NCBI GenBank assembly: GCA_019448385.1
Contig: JAGTXO010000010.1
Location: 248,001 to 312,000 of the forward strand
DNA from: Diacronema lutheri
Lineage: Eukaryota > Haptophyta > Pavlovophyceae > Pavlovales > Pavlovaceae
Reading direction: 5' to 3'
Length of the DNA stretch: 64,000 bases
Position 1 is the first letter of the stretch, and every line of letters starts with the position of its first letter. Below, piece after piece: positions 1 through 10,482 of this stretch. The notes under the pieces are model-generated. The model was given only the letters and a program-made list of their open reading frames with translations. It was not told the origin of the DNA and ran no database searches. Made by a program: the position numbers and the translations under genes.

Positions 1-3000
1 AAGCACGAGCGAAGCCCCTCCATCGGGCCCGCGCCGGTCGCGTCGCGCTGCTCGACGGGCAGCCACAGCGCGCACGAGCTGAGCACGAGCGACGCGGTGA
101 GCGGCGCGGCGAGCGGCGTCGCCGATGCGTCGCTCGCGCCGTCGTCGCTGCGGCCGCCGTCGTCGGGCGTGGCGGCGGCCGAGCGGCGCGCGGCGGATGC
201 GCGCGGCGTTTGGCCGGCCGCATCGTCGACCGCGCCGCCCGCGCCCGCGCCCGCGCCCGCGCCGCCGTCGCGCGACGGCGTCGGCGGGAGCGGCGGGAGC
301 GGCGGTGGCGGCGGTGGCGGCGGTGGCGGCGGGCTCGCCGCCTGCACCGCTGCGTGCCACGCGAGGAGCTCACCGACGCGCGGGAGCAGCGCGACAACCT
401 CAGCACCGTCGAGCTGCAACGCCGCGTGCTGCGCGTCCTTCTCAAAGCGCACGAACGGCAGTCGCACCTCGCCGCGCGCACACTCCGCCGACGGCGGCGC
501 GGCGGCGCGCGCGACGCCGTCAGCGCACGCGGCGCCGCGCTCGTCGCTCCCGTGCGCCGCGCGCTTCGAGACGCGCGAAGCGTCCGGCCGCGCCTCCTGC
601 ACGAGCATCGCGCCGGCCGTCAACCAGAGCGCCGACGAGCGGCGCTGCAGCCCGTGCCGCACGTGCGGCACGACGCACTGCGCCAGCCGGCGGATGAGCG
701 GCGGCGCGGCGCGGCGCGCGGCGGCGTCGGCGGCGCCCACGGCGCCGTCGGACGGCGCGCGAACGTGCAGCGTCGCGTCGTCGAGCTCCACCTCGACGCG
801 GTTCTCGCAGAGCCGCTCGCGCGGGCTGAGCACGCGCACGCGCAGGCCGTCGGCGCGCAGCTCGGCGACGGTCGCGCCATGCTCGTGCGCGTGCAGCAGG
901 TGCGGCGGCGCGGTGAGCTGGACGCGCAGCAGCGCGATGTCGACGAGCAGCTCCATGTCCGCGTAGTGGCGCGGCAGCGGCAGCGCCTCGTCCCAGCGCA
1001 CCATCGGGCACGCGTCCTCGACCCACAGGTTGAAGCGGAGCGCGGCGTCGAGCTGCGGCGGCAGGTGCGGCGCGCAGCGCAGCAGCACGGGCTCGCTCGC
1101 CGAGAGCGCGACGCGCATCTCGGGCATGCCGAGCAGCGGTCCGCTGTTAAGCACGTCCGGCCACTCGAGGCGCACGTCGAGCGAGCGCAGCCGCAGCGCC
1201 TCGACGCCGAGCGCGGAAAGCGCGGGCATGCCGAGCATCGCCCAGATCCGCGTCGAGCCGACCGGCATCTCGGCGAGCCGGTGCGGCTCGTTAAAGACGA
1301 CGAGCGCGCCGCCGTCGAGCACGAGCCCGCCGGGCGCGACGCCGCGCTGGTGGCTGCGCAACGCCTCCGCCGGCTCGCCCGCCGGGAGGAGGATCGTCCA
1401 GCGGTCGAGCACGACCTCATACTTGAAGACGGCCGCGCTCGCGCCCGTCAGCGGCGTCTGCGCGAGCTGGAAGGGCTCAAGGATGCCGTACAGGATAAAC
1501 TCCCACAGACGCATCACGCCCGCGTGCTCGTAGACGAGCGTCGTCGGCTGCGGCCCAAACTCGAGCGCAAAATAAAAGTCGAGCGGCCGCTGCGGCTGCG
1601 GCGGCTGCGGCGGCTGCGGCTGCGGCGGCGGCTGCGACGGCGGCGGCGGCGACGATGGCGAGAGCGACTGCGGCGCGCCAGTGGCCTCAGCCTCGCGCGC
1701 CGGTGGCGCGAACGCGATGTACCGGACGGTGAGCGTCGCGGGCGCGCCGCTGCTCGGGCCGAGCGCCGGCCACCAGTCGGCGGTGGGCTTGGCCGGGTGG
1801 TCCGTGACGGCCGAGAGGCGCGGCTGGCGGTCGGCGTCGGAGGGCGGCGCGAAGACGGCGCGGAACGGCAGCAGCAGCTGCACGTGCGCACTCCCGTCCG
1901 AGAGCCGCCGCGCGTCGAGCTGCACGCCGTCGACCGTCGTTGGCGCGGGCGCGCAGACGAGACAGCCGATCACGCGGTCGCGCACCTCATCCTGCATCGT
2001 CAAGCTGAGCCCGTCAGCGCGCACGGAGGTCACGCCGAGTGCGACAATGGGCGCGCCCGGCGCCACGGGCGCCGCGCCGCCACCACCGCCGCCGCCGCGC
2101 GGCAGCGCCGCGAGCGCCGAGAAGAGCACCTGCCACAGCCGGCCGCACGCCTCGACGCCCCACGCGAGCTCGAGCGCGCCGCACTGCACGTCGGTGCGCG
2201 CGGGCTCGGCGAGCGCGTTGTGCGCGCCGCGCGGCTCGGGTGCGAGCGCGCGGCTTGGCGCGCCGAGCGCGCGCAACGAGAGCGCGGGCCGCTCGGACGC
2301 GCGCGCACCCGCCGCATCAAAGGCGCCGCCGTCGGCGTCGTGCGCGGACGCGCGCGCGTCGTCCGACGCGCGCGCGTCGCGCGTCGCGAGCGCGCGCACG
2401 CGCAGGAGGTAGGCGGGGCCGAGCGCGCGCGGCAGCAGCAGGTCGGTCACGTCGAGCGTGCCGACGAGCAGCTGCGCGCTCGGCGGCGCGAAGAGCGGCC
2501 GGTGCGCGAGCGCGCCGACGTCGCTCGCGCGCACGAGCGCGAGCGGCGCGCGCGACGGCGCCGCGCGCGGGTGGCCGCGCACCGGGCGCGGACCGACGTC
2601 GAGGTGTGCATCGGCGTGGTTGGCGTGCACGTGCACCGTGAGCCGACCGACGCTCAGCTCGGTGAAGGCCTCGCCGCCGAAGCCGCCGCCGCCGCCGCCG
2701 CCGCCGCCGAAGCCGCTGAAGCTGCCGCCGCCGTCGTCGGCGTTGCCGCTGCCGCTGCCGCTGCCGCTGCGCGGCCCAGCCGGCGCGAGCGCGCCAAGCA
2801 GTCGCGCGAGCGCGGCAACGTCGGCAGCGCTCAACCGGACGGCGACGTCGGGCAGCTGCAGGTTTGACCAAACCGCGCGTGCCGATGTGAGCTGCGCGCC
2901 GAGTGCCACGTCAGGCTGCAGCTCGGCGCTCGTGCCGCGCGCGGCGCGCACATCGAGCAGCGCGCAGCGCGCGACGCACGGCAACTCGACCTCGTCGCCG

Positions 3001-4925
3001 TCCGCGCCGGTGTCAGCGTCGGCATCGGCGTCAGCAGTCCCGCCGCCGGCGTGAGGCGCATCGCCCGGCTCCGTCTCGAGCTCGAAGCGCGGCTCGTCGG
3101 CCGCGTCGCTCAGCGTCGACGGCGCGCGCGTCGTCGACGCGCGCGATGCGGCGGTCAGCGCACGGCGCGGTGGCGCGTCGCCCGGCCGCGGCGCTCGCGG
3201 CGCGCGCGCGCCGGCGAGCAGCGCGGCGATCCGGGCGCAGCCGAGCGGCTCGGCGGGCGCGTGGTGATACAGCCGCACGTGCGTGCCGAGCAGCTCAAAG
3301 CGCGAGCGCGTCCCCTCCTCGAGCGCGCGGCCGTGCGGCGGCGGCGGGTTGCTCACGCCGGGCAGCCGCGTGCGCCACTCGCCACACCCGACGCCGACGA
3401 GCAGCGTCGCGGCGGGCGCGCCGGCCGGCGCGTCGTCGCGCAGCTCGGTGAGCGCGAGGCGCACGGGCGCGACGCGCACGTCGACCCGCAGCGCCGCCCC
3501 CGCCGCACCGGCCGGCGGTGCTGCCGGCGGCGGCGGCGGCGGGTGCGGCGCCCCGCCCGCGTCGGCGCGCGCCGCGGCCGGCGGCGCGGCGGCCGGCGGC
3601 AGGCCGTCGACGAGCGGCGCGCCGCAGCGCGGCGAGATCGTCGCAAGCGCGACGAGAGCGCGCATTGTGCGCACCTCGAGCGCCACGTCGAGCGACTCGG
3701 CGCAGCGCACGCGCACCGTGCTCCCTTCGGCGGGTTCGCCGCCGCCGCCGCCGGACGGCGCGCGCGCGCCAAGCGCCGGCGAGCGCGCGCTGGCCGGCAC
3801 ATCGGGCGCACGCGGCGGCGCGCCGCCGCCGATGCGCGTGCGTGTGTGCACGAGCAGCACCGCGTTCGCGTGCGCCTCGCCCGCGCCGAGCGCGCCGCCG
3901 ACGCGCAGCAGCTCGCGCCCGCCCGCGCGGCGCGCGCGCAGCCAACGGACGGCACGCGTGACGCGCGCGGCGCGTCGCCGGCCGGCCGCATCGGCAGAGG
4001 CGGCAACGCGCGGCGGCGCGAGCGGCGCGAGCTTGCGCAACGCGTGCGACGCGCCGTCCGCCGCCACCACCGCCGCCACCGCCGCCTCCTCCGCCTCGTC
4101 AGCGAGCGCATCGTCGTCGTCCGCAGGCTCGGACACGGCAGCCGCACCGCCGTCGTCGTCGTCGCCGCCGCCGCCGTCGTCGGCGTCCGCGTGCTGCTCG
4201 TCGGCGGGCTCGTCAAGCCTGACACGCACGCGGTCGAGGAGCGCGACCGAGCAGACCTCGAGGCGGATGAGGGCGTCCACCGCCGGCAGCGCCTTGCGCG
4301 TGAGCGAAAAGTCGCAGCCCGCGAGGCCGAGCTCGATGCCGCCGCCGCCGCCGCCGCCACCGCCGCCGCCGCCTGCGGCGGGCGCGCCGTGCGCGTGCGG
4401 CCGTAGGAGGAGCGTGAGGACGCCAACGCTCGCGCCAAAGCGCAGGCCGCCGCTCCGCAGGTCCACGTCGCTCGGCTCGAGCCCGTCCGCGCCATCGTGC
4501 GCGCTCTCGCGGCCGCCGTCCGCGCCGTCCGCCTCTGCGGCCGCGAGCGCGTCCGCGCGCTCCTTCCACTTCCAGCTCGCCGCCTCCTGCGAATGGCGCC
4601 GCCCGCGCTTGCCCGCGGTCGACGCGCCGCCGTGCACGCGCGCGCGCGCGTCGTCTTGCCCGCCCCCGCGCGGCGACGCGGCGGCGGCGCCGACGTCGTC
4701 GGCGGCGACATCGTCGTCGGCCGCGCCGGCGGCGGCTGCCGCGATCGTGCCGGCCGACGCGGCCGCCGCGCGCGCGGGCGGCCGCGGCGGCGCGGCCGGC
4801 ATGGTCCGTGGCGACGCGCGCGGGCTGAACCAGCCGAGCCATGACGAGGGCGTCGTCGCGAACGCGGGCGCGGCGGGCGCCGCGCCGTCGCCGCCCGCCG
4901 CGCCCGCCGCGCCGTCGCCGTGAAC

Positions 4926-4982
<57 letters not shown>

Positions 4983-6551
4983 GCCGCCGCCACCACCACC
5001 ACCACCGGTACCGCCGCCACCACCGCTGCCGCCGGAGCGCGCGCGCGCGCGCGCGGGCGTTCGCGCCAGCGCGTGCAGCGCGCGGCCGGGCGGCCGGTGC
5101 GCGACGCATAGCGCGCCGACGACGAGCGCATCGCGCTGGTCATGCGAGAGCAACGCGACCGCGTCGCCGAGCTCAAACGCCTCCTCCACGTCGGCGAGCG
5201 TGAGTGCGAGCGCGTCGCCGCCGCCGCCGCCGCCGCTGCCGCCGCCGGCCTCGCCGCGCGCGCGCGCGGCCGCCTTCGCGCACTCGACCGCGCCGAGCAC
5301 AAACTGGCGGCGCGCGGCGCGGCGGAGGGCGCGAAGGCGCGCGCGCGCGTCGCGCAGCTCGAGCGCCGCCGCATCGAAGGCGTACCGCCACCATGCGCGC
5401 GGCGCCGCGCTCGCGCCGCGCGGGCCGCCGGCGCGCGGCGCGCGCGGCCGAAGCGCAAGGCGGCGGCGGAGGTGGCCGTGCGCGCGCGGCAGCTCGAGGA
5501 GCGCCGCAAGGTCGTCGAGCTGCGGCTTGTCGACGGCGAGGTGCAGCCGGCCGAGCGCGAGCCGCGCCTCAAGCTGCCCGTCCTTCTCTTGCGGCAGCGC
5601 GAGCTCGCCCACCAGGTCGAAGCGGCGTACGAGCACGTCGGCCGCGCGCGCGGGCGCCTGCGCGCGCCACGCGCCCACGAGCGCGTGGAGCGCGCGCGCG
5701 CGCTCCTCCTGGCTCGCGCCCTCGTCGGACAGCGCGGCGAGCTGCGCGCCACGCCGCGCCGCGCCGCGCTCCGCCACCTCGCCGCGCGTCGACGAGACCG
5801 CGGAGGTGGCGGTGGGCTCGGCCGTGCCGCTGTCGCTGCCGCTCAGCTCGTGCGCGCGCAGGTGGCGCAGCTGCACGGCCGCGAACACCGCGCGCGTGAA
5901 GCGCGCGGAGGGCGCGCGCGCGCGCTCGGCGGCGGCGGCGGCGCGCGCGCGTTCGGTGCGCGCCGCGTCCGGCCCATAGCTCAGCTCGCCGATGCTCAAG
6001 CTGAGCCCGAACGGGCTCGCGCCCACGCCGGGCGCGCCGGCGTGCTCCGCCTCAAATCGGACGAGCACGTTGCTCACGCGCACGTCAGCGCTCGACGTGA
6101 TCCACTGGACGAAGCGCGAGCTGGTCGGCGCGCTGCCGGCTGGCGCGCCCTCGCCGCCCGGTGCCGGCGGGCCGGGCGAGCCGGCGAGCACCGCCACGCC
6201 GCCGCCGCCGGACGCGGCGGACAGCTCGCCGGACCGCGCGCGCGCGCCGTCTGCGCGCCGCGCGCGCTCCTCGTACTCGCTCGTCGGGCAGAGGAGGACG
6301 TAGAGGCCGTCGATTGTCACCTTGATCGACGCGCCGCTCGCGCTCGACCACGGCACGTCGAGCAGCACCTTGCGGATCAGCCCTGCGCGGATCGCGATCG
6401 GCCCGCCGTCAATCGGGCCTGCGCGGAGCTCGAGATTCTCGAGCTCGAGGTTGCCGCGGCGAATGTCGAGGCGGAGCTTCTCGCGCGGCAGATTTCGGAT
6501 GTACGCGCGCGTCGTGTCCTCCAGCCACGACGCGATCCACCCCTCGAACAT
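1..6551 (-). CDS. VPS13/chorein-family lipid-transfer protein, N-terminal part (3' end beyond the window)
   Basis: The frame opens at the ATG at 6551 and I read it stop-free in long stretches down to the left edge, about 2,183 codons without an intron. It begins MFEGWIASWLEDTTRAYIRN, followed by a Leu-rich NLELENLEL segment and VPWSS then DGLYVLL at about residues 75-95. This is the chorein N-terminal domain of VPS13 proteins, bridge-like lipid conduits at membrane contact sites. Further on, long stretches of alternating beta-type sequence such as DFYFALEFGPQ (about residue 1658) fit the extended groove, though that is inference. Low-complexity inserts interrupt it, notably a Gly-rich run near 4927-5035. 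VPS13 proteins are usually 3,000-4,000 residues, so the C-terminal WD40-like and ATG_C regions should lie outside. It is divergent from the ArfGAP gene. Family call strong; exact paralogue unknown. Confidence 0.85.
4927..5035 (-). repeat. GCC/ACC simple repeat coding a glycine-rich run in the VPS13-like protein
   Basis: A (GCC)n tract of about 52 bp (to 4979) is followed by mixed GCC/ACC triplets. In the VPS13 frame on the minus strand it reads as about 17 consecutive Gly codons within a Gly-rich stretch of roughly 35 residues. It probably forms a flexible linker and is a likely site of length variation. Confidence 0.7.
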
Positions 6552-6717
6552 GGCCCGGAGAAGAACACGGCGCCCGCCGGTTGCCTCCCTCGCTCTTCCG
6601 CTTTACTTTTATTAAGTAAGACTTACCATATACTAACGGCCTGATTTCGGCCTGATGTTGCGTGCGCCCTTTCGCTCGCTCCGTTTGTCCAGCCTCGGCC
6701 CCGTGCGCGCCCCTCCT

Positions 6718-6746
6718 GCTGACCCGCCTGTAAGCGTCGTTAGTAT
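6718..6746 (-). repeat. 29-bp repeat, copy 1 (exact inverted match to 10157-10185)
   Basis: This 29-bp stretch is the exact reverse complement of 10157-10185. Read on the minus strand it contains TACTAAC followed 8 bases later by TTACAG, resembling an intron branch point and 3' splice site. It also forms the left half of the 6731-6762 palindrome. Confidence 0.75.
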
Positions 6747-6762
6747 ATACTAACGGCGCTTA
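6731..6762. repeat. 32-bp near-perfect palindrome (two head-to-head repeat copies)
   Basis: Arms 6731-6746 and 6747-6762 are inverted copies with one mismatch (position 10 of the right arm, g versus a) and no spacer. The right copy extends in diverged form into 6763-6785, again ending in a GGGGTCAGC-like tail. It could be a protein-binding site, a hairpin in a leader transcript, or two facing ends of a small repeated element. Confidence 0.75.
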
Positions 6763-7052
6763 CGTCAGGACAGCGGGGTCAGCACCAGCTGCGGGGGAAT
6801 CGAGTAGCCACCAATGTCGTCGATCCCCGCGCGTAGACTTACAATATCATACCCATACCCAGACTTTTGCAACCGGAGCCACCCTACCGGCTGGTCGCGC
6901 TCCGACGGCTGCACGCCCACGCCCAGCCGGCGGCAGCGCCCGCGCACGCCCGACGGCTGGGGCTCGGCGTCGCGCCCAATTTGCGAACGCGCGGCATGCC
7001 CGCGCGCGGCAGCGCGCGCGAGAAGCGAGCGTTCGGCGCACAAGCGCGCCGG

Positions 7053-9538
7053 ATGGAGCACCTCGCGCTGCGTGAGGACTCGCCGGCGTTTCGCGCTGAG
7101 CTCGAGCGGTGCGAGGCGAACGCGCACAACGTGCGTGCGTGGCTCAAGGCGACCGTTGAGTCGGTGCATGCGTGCACGCGCGCGCGTGGCGCGTGCGGCG
7201 ACGCGGAGCGCGCGTTCGCGGACGAGCTCGTCGCTTTTGGCGGGAGCAACCCGGCGGTCATGTCGGCGGGCGTCGGGCCGGCGCTGTGGACGATCAGCGC
7301 CGCGTTCAAGGAGGTGTCTGACCTCTCGCACGCCGCGATGCTCGGGCTTGAGAAGGAGTTCGCCAACCGGATCGACACGCGGATCGACGAGGACGCGAAG
7401 GCGCTCAAGGAGCTCCGGCAGCGATTTTCGCGCGCGGACGAGCGGCACCGCGCCGCGCTCGACCGCGCGCGCGCGGTCAAGGCGTCTGCCGCGGAGGACA
7501 AGGTGCTCGGCGCCGATCGCGAGCTCGGCGCTGCGCGGCTGCAGCTTGAGGACGCGCGGTGCGAACTCGCCGACAAGGTGGTTGCGGTCGAGTCGGGAAG
7601 GCAGGTCGATCTCCTCGAGTGCATGCTCGAGTGCGTGGACGTGCAGGCACGCTTCTTCGACGCGGCGCGCGCGCAGATGGGCGCGTTGTGCGAGAGCGCG
7701 CCCGCGTGGTTGGCGCTCGTCGAGTCGAAGCGCGCTGAGCTCGCCCGCCTCTCGGACGCGAGCCGCGCGCAGCGGCGCAAGGTGCGCGCCGCGCCGCGCC
7801 GCGCCGCGCCGCGCCGCGCCGCGCCGCGCAGGAGCGCGCGCTGACGCGCGGCGCGCGCGGCGCGCGGCGCGGCGCGGCGCGCAGGAGCGCGCGCTGAGCG
7901 AGGGACCGCCGCACGCGCGCTCGGCCGACCAGCCGGCGCCGGACGGCGTGCGCGAGAAGGAGGGGTACCTTTTCAAAAGGGGCAAGGCCGGCTGGAGGCG
8001 CGTGTGGGTGACCGTGCGCGACGGCTCGCTGCGGTACGCGTCGCAGCGCGCCGACCGGAGGAGCGCCGCGACGACGAGCGGCGAGGTCGGCGGACAGCAC
8101 AGCGTCAATCTGCTGCTGTGCACCGTCCAGCTCAAGGACGCGACCGAGTCGGGCCGGCGCTTCTGTTTCGAGGTGCTCAACCCGACGCGCAGTCTCACAC
8201 TGCAGGCCGAGTCCGAGACTGAGCGTCGGCTGTGGGTGGGCGTGATGCGCAGCGCGATCGAGCTCGCGTACCACTCGCTTGACACGACGGGCGGCATCGC
8301 GTCCAACTCGACCAAACTTGGCGCCGCCGCCGAGAGCGCACCGCTTGCCGAGCTGCGCAAGGCGGGCGCGCACAACCTCGCGTGCGCCGACTGCGCCGGG
8401 CCGTCGCCCGACTGGGCGGCGATCAACTGGGGCGTGCTGCTGTGCATCGAGTGCTCGGGCATCCATCGCTCGCTCGGCGTGCACGTGAGCAAGGTGCGCG
8501 CGCGCGCGCGCGCGCGCGCGCGCGCCGCGCCCCGCCGCGCCGCGCCGCGCCAAGCGCCGCCGCCGATGCACAGCAAGCGTTCGCGACCGCGGTCGCACGC
8601 GGTCGCAGGTGCGGTCGCTCACGCTCGACACGTGGGACAGCGGGTTACTGCAGTTGATGCGCAATATTGGGAACGGCCGCGCCAACCAGCTGCTTGAACA
8701 CCGCCCGCTCGGCCGCAAGCCCGGCCCAACAACCAGTCGGTGCGCCCCTCGCGGCGCGGCGCGGCGCGGCGCGGCGCGGCGCGGGCGGCGCGGCGCGGCG
8801 CGGCGCGGCGCGGCGCGGCGCGGCGCGGCGCGGCGCGGCGCGGCGCGGCGCGGCGCGGCGCGGCGCGGCGCGGCGCGGCGCGGCGCGGCGCGGCGCGGCG
8901 CGGCGCGGCACGGCGCGCACGCGCGCGCGCACGCCGCGTGCCCACGCGCGCGCGCGCGCGCGCGCGCGCGCGGCGGTGCTCCCTTGTGCACGTGTGTGCG
9001 CGGGCAGGTTCGGCAAGCATGCGTGGATCGCCGCAAAATACGCCGAGCGCGCTTTTGTCGCGCAGCCGTGGGCGTTCGGCGCGCTCGCCGAGCTGCTGTG
9101 CGCCGCCGCGCGCGCGGACGACTGCTGCGGCGCGCTAGGCTGCCTCGCGCAGGGCGCGCCAATTGAGGCGGCCGTGCGCGCCCTGCCTGCACCGGGCGAC
9201 CTCACACCGCCGCCGTTGGCGCTCACCGCCGTGCAGCACGCAGCCGCGCGCAACGCGACGGCGTGCATCGAGCTCCTCTGCCACTGGGGCGCACAGCTCG
9301 GCGTGACTGGGCCGCACGGCGCGTCCGCGCTCCACTGCGCGGCCGAGGCTGGGCACGTCGAGTCAGCGGCCGCGCTGCTCAGGCGCGGCGCGAATGCCGA
9401 CGCCATCGACACGCATGGTCGCTCAGCCGAGCGCGCGGCGCTTGCCGCGGGCCACGCGCGCGTCGCCGCGCTGCTGCGCGCGCCGCTTGGCTCGTCGGGC
9501 GGCGCAGTGGCGGGCGGCGGGGCCGAATCGCCACCGCT

Positions 9539-9572
<34 letters not shown>

Positions 9573-9974
9573 GCGCCGCGCGCTTACGATGGCGCGCCCC
9601 AAAAAATTGCGCCGGACGGCCCGTCCGTGCAAACGCCGGCCGGTGCGCCGGCCGAGCCATCGGGCGGCAAGCACGTGCGCACGAGCTCGATCGGCACGCG
9701 CGTGATCCACGGCCTCTTCCGGCGCGGCAGCGCGGGAGCCGACGTTGACGGCGCGCTTTCGCACTCGCCGAGCGCGCACGCAGGTGTGCGGCGCGCCGCG
9801 CCGCTCGTCCTCGAGGTTGAGCCCGTGGACGGCGCGGCGGACGGCGGCATCAGCCGCGGCGCCGACGGCGCGTGGCCCAATCGTTGCTCGGGCAGGGGCA
9901 GCCTGGGTCTCGGTGTGCCGCCTGACGCCATTTCGACGCCGGCTCTCGCGCGCGCGCGCGGCGAGCATGGGTGA
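7053..9974 (+). CDS. BAR-PH-ArfGAP-ankyrin protein (ACAP/AGD-like Arf GTPase-activating protein)
   Basis: Proposed exons are 7053-7781, 7885-8493, 8609-8739 and 9008-9974, giving 811 residues; all junction phases agree. Exon 1 is a helical BAR domain starting near the conserved [10 protein letters not shown], which is why I chose the ATG at 7053 over the in-frame one at 6867. Exon 2 carries a PH domain ([20 protein letters not shown]) and the ArfGAP zinc finger, CADC then CIEC with 16 residues between, followed by [17 protein letters not shown] across the second junction. Exon 4 has ankyrin repeats ([14 protein letters not shown]), then a Pro run and a disordered tail. Known ACAPs stimulate GTP hydrolysis on Arf at curved membranes in endocytic recycling. 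The invariant Arg of the GAP site is present (HRSLG). Intron 3 is almost pure GCGGC repeat. The gene is flanked by 29-bp inverted repeats. Confidence 0.88.
8751..8909. repeat. GCGGC pentanucleotide microsatellite in ArfGAP intron 3
   Basis: About 30 tandem copies of a GCGGC-type pentamer with one interruption near 8780 fill most of the intron 8740-9007. It is followed by an alternating CG tract near 8920-8970. Because 5 is not a multiple of 3 and no conserved residues fall here, it is intronic, although it stays open in several frames. Confidence 0.9.
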
Positions 9975-10156
9975 ACGGCGGCGGTGGCGGCGCGCCGCGG
10001 ACCCTCCAAATCGGCCGCTTCTGGGCAATCCTCGGCGCGGAAGGCAGTGCACGGCAGGAGCAAAGCGGGGCGGGTCGCTCGCGGTCAGGGCGGACCAGCT
10101 GGACAGGGCCAGTTGGCAGAACGCTCTGATGGAATGAAGACAGCGAGGGTCGAAGA

Positions 10157-10185
10157 ATACTAACGACGCTTACAGGCGGGTCAGC
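10157..10185 (+). repeat. 29-bp repeat, copy 3 (exact inverted match to 6718-6746)
   Basis: This is an identical inverted partner of 6718-6746, 3.4 kb away, downstream of the ArfGAP stop codon and 45 bp before the tRNA gene. On this strand it reads TACTAAC (10158-10164) followed by TTACAG, again like an intron 3' end. No plus-strand coding exon follows it, so a splice function is not obvious. Confidence 0.75.
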
Positions 10186-10210
10186 AGTGCGCGGGAACGG
10201 CCGGGACGGC

Positions 10211-10224
10211 AAAATAAAAAAAAA
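10211..10224 (-). terminator. Pol III terminator for tRNA-Thr
   Basis: Just downstream of the tRNA on the minus strand lies a run of nine T followed by A and four more T, seen here as A runs on the plus strand. This is the normal RNA polymerase III stop signal. Confidence 0.75.
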
Positions 10225-10229
10225 GGAGA

Positions 10230-10300
10230 GCCGAAATGGCGAATCGAACGCCAGACCTAGTGATTACGAGTCACTCGCTCTACCACTGAGCTACTCCGGC
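10230..10300 (-). tRNA. tRNA-Thr (anticodon CGU)
   Basis: A 71-nt cloverleaf is readable on the minus strand. It has acceptor arms GCCGGAG/TTTCGGC (with two G-U pairs), a D arm GCTC..GAGC with loop AGTGGTA, an anticodon stem AGTGA/TCACT with loop CTCGTAA giving anticodon CGU, a five-base variable loop, and a T arm TGGCG..CGCCA with loop TTCGATT. There is no intron and CCA is not encoded. The anticodon reads ACG, a common Thr codon in this GC-rich genome. The A box (TAGCTCAGTGG) and B box (GTTCGATTC) needed for Pol III are intact. Confidence 0.95.
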
Positions 10301-10482
10301 GGTACGCAAATACGCGAGAATAGCTTATTCGAACTCTGATTACAATAGAGATTGAAGCGCCCCGACGGGCAGGTCCAAGCCCTTCGCTCGCGCAAGCGCG
10401 ACGTCAGCACAGCCCCGGACGCTCTGCCGTCAACTCGAAGGGTGAGCCGCGAACGCTCGGCCTCTGACCTCGCGGCCGCCCC

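Larger units (their letters stand above)
6552..7052. promoter_or_regulatory. Divergent leader/promoter region between the VPS13-like and ArfGAP genes
   Basis: About 500 bp separates the two start codons, much more than for the other divergent pairs here. It is less GC-rich than its surroundings in places (6601-6645 and 6730-6765). It carries a short palindrome, gtaagacttac (6616-6626), a 32-bp near-perfect palindrome (6731-6762) and TACTAAC motifs at 6631-6637 and 6748-6754. In-frame upstream ATGs for the ArfGAP frame exist (for example at 6867), so part of this could be coding. No TATA box is convincing. Confidence 0.45.

Noticed and set aside
1-6551. Plus-strand Arg/Ala-rich open frame of nearly 900 codons (210-2867) and others opposite the VPS13-like gene
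   Set aside because: No domain or ordered sequence is seen, whereas the minus frame starts with a textbook chorein domain and stays open throughout.
6814-7052. Upstream in-frame extension of the ArfGAP protein from ATG 6867
   Set aside because: It is possible, but the extension is low-complexity Pro/Ala/Arg and BAR-type ACAPs start right at the conserved DSPxFR block, so the ATG at 7053 is preferred. Kept as an alternative only.
8740-9007. Open frames of Ala-Ala-Arg-Arg-Gly repeats over the GCGGC microsatellite on both strands
   Set aside because: They come from a 5-bp repeat that is open in many frames. The ArfGAP domain continues cleanly only if this segment is spliced out.
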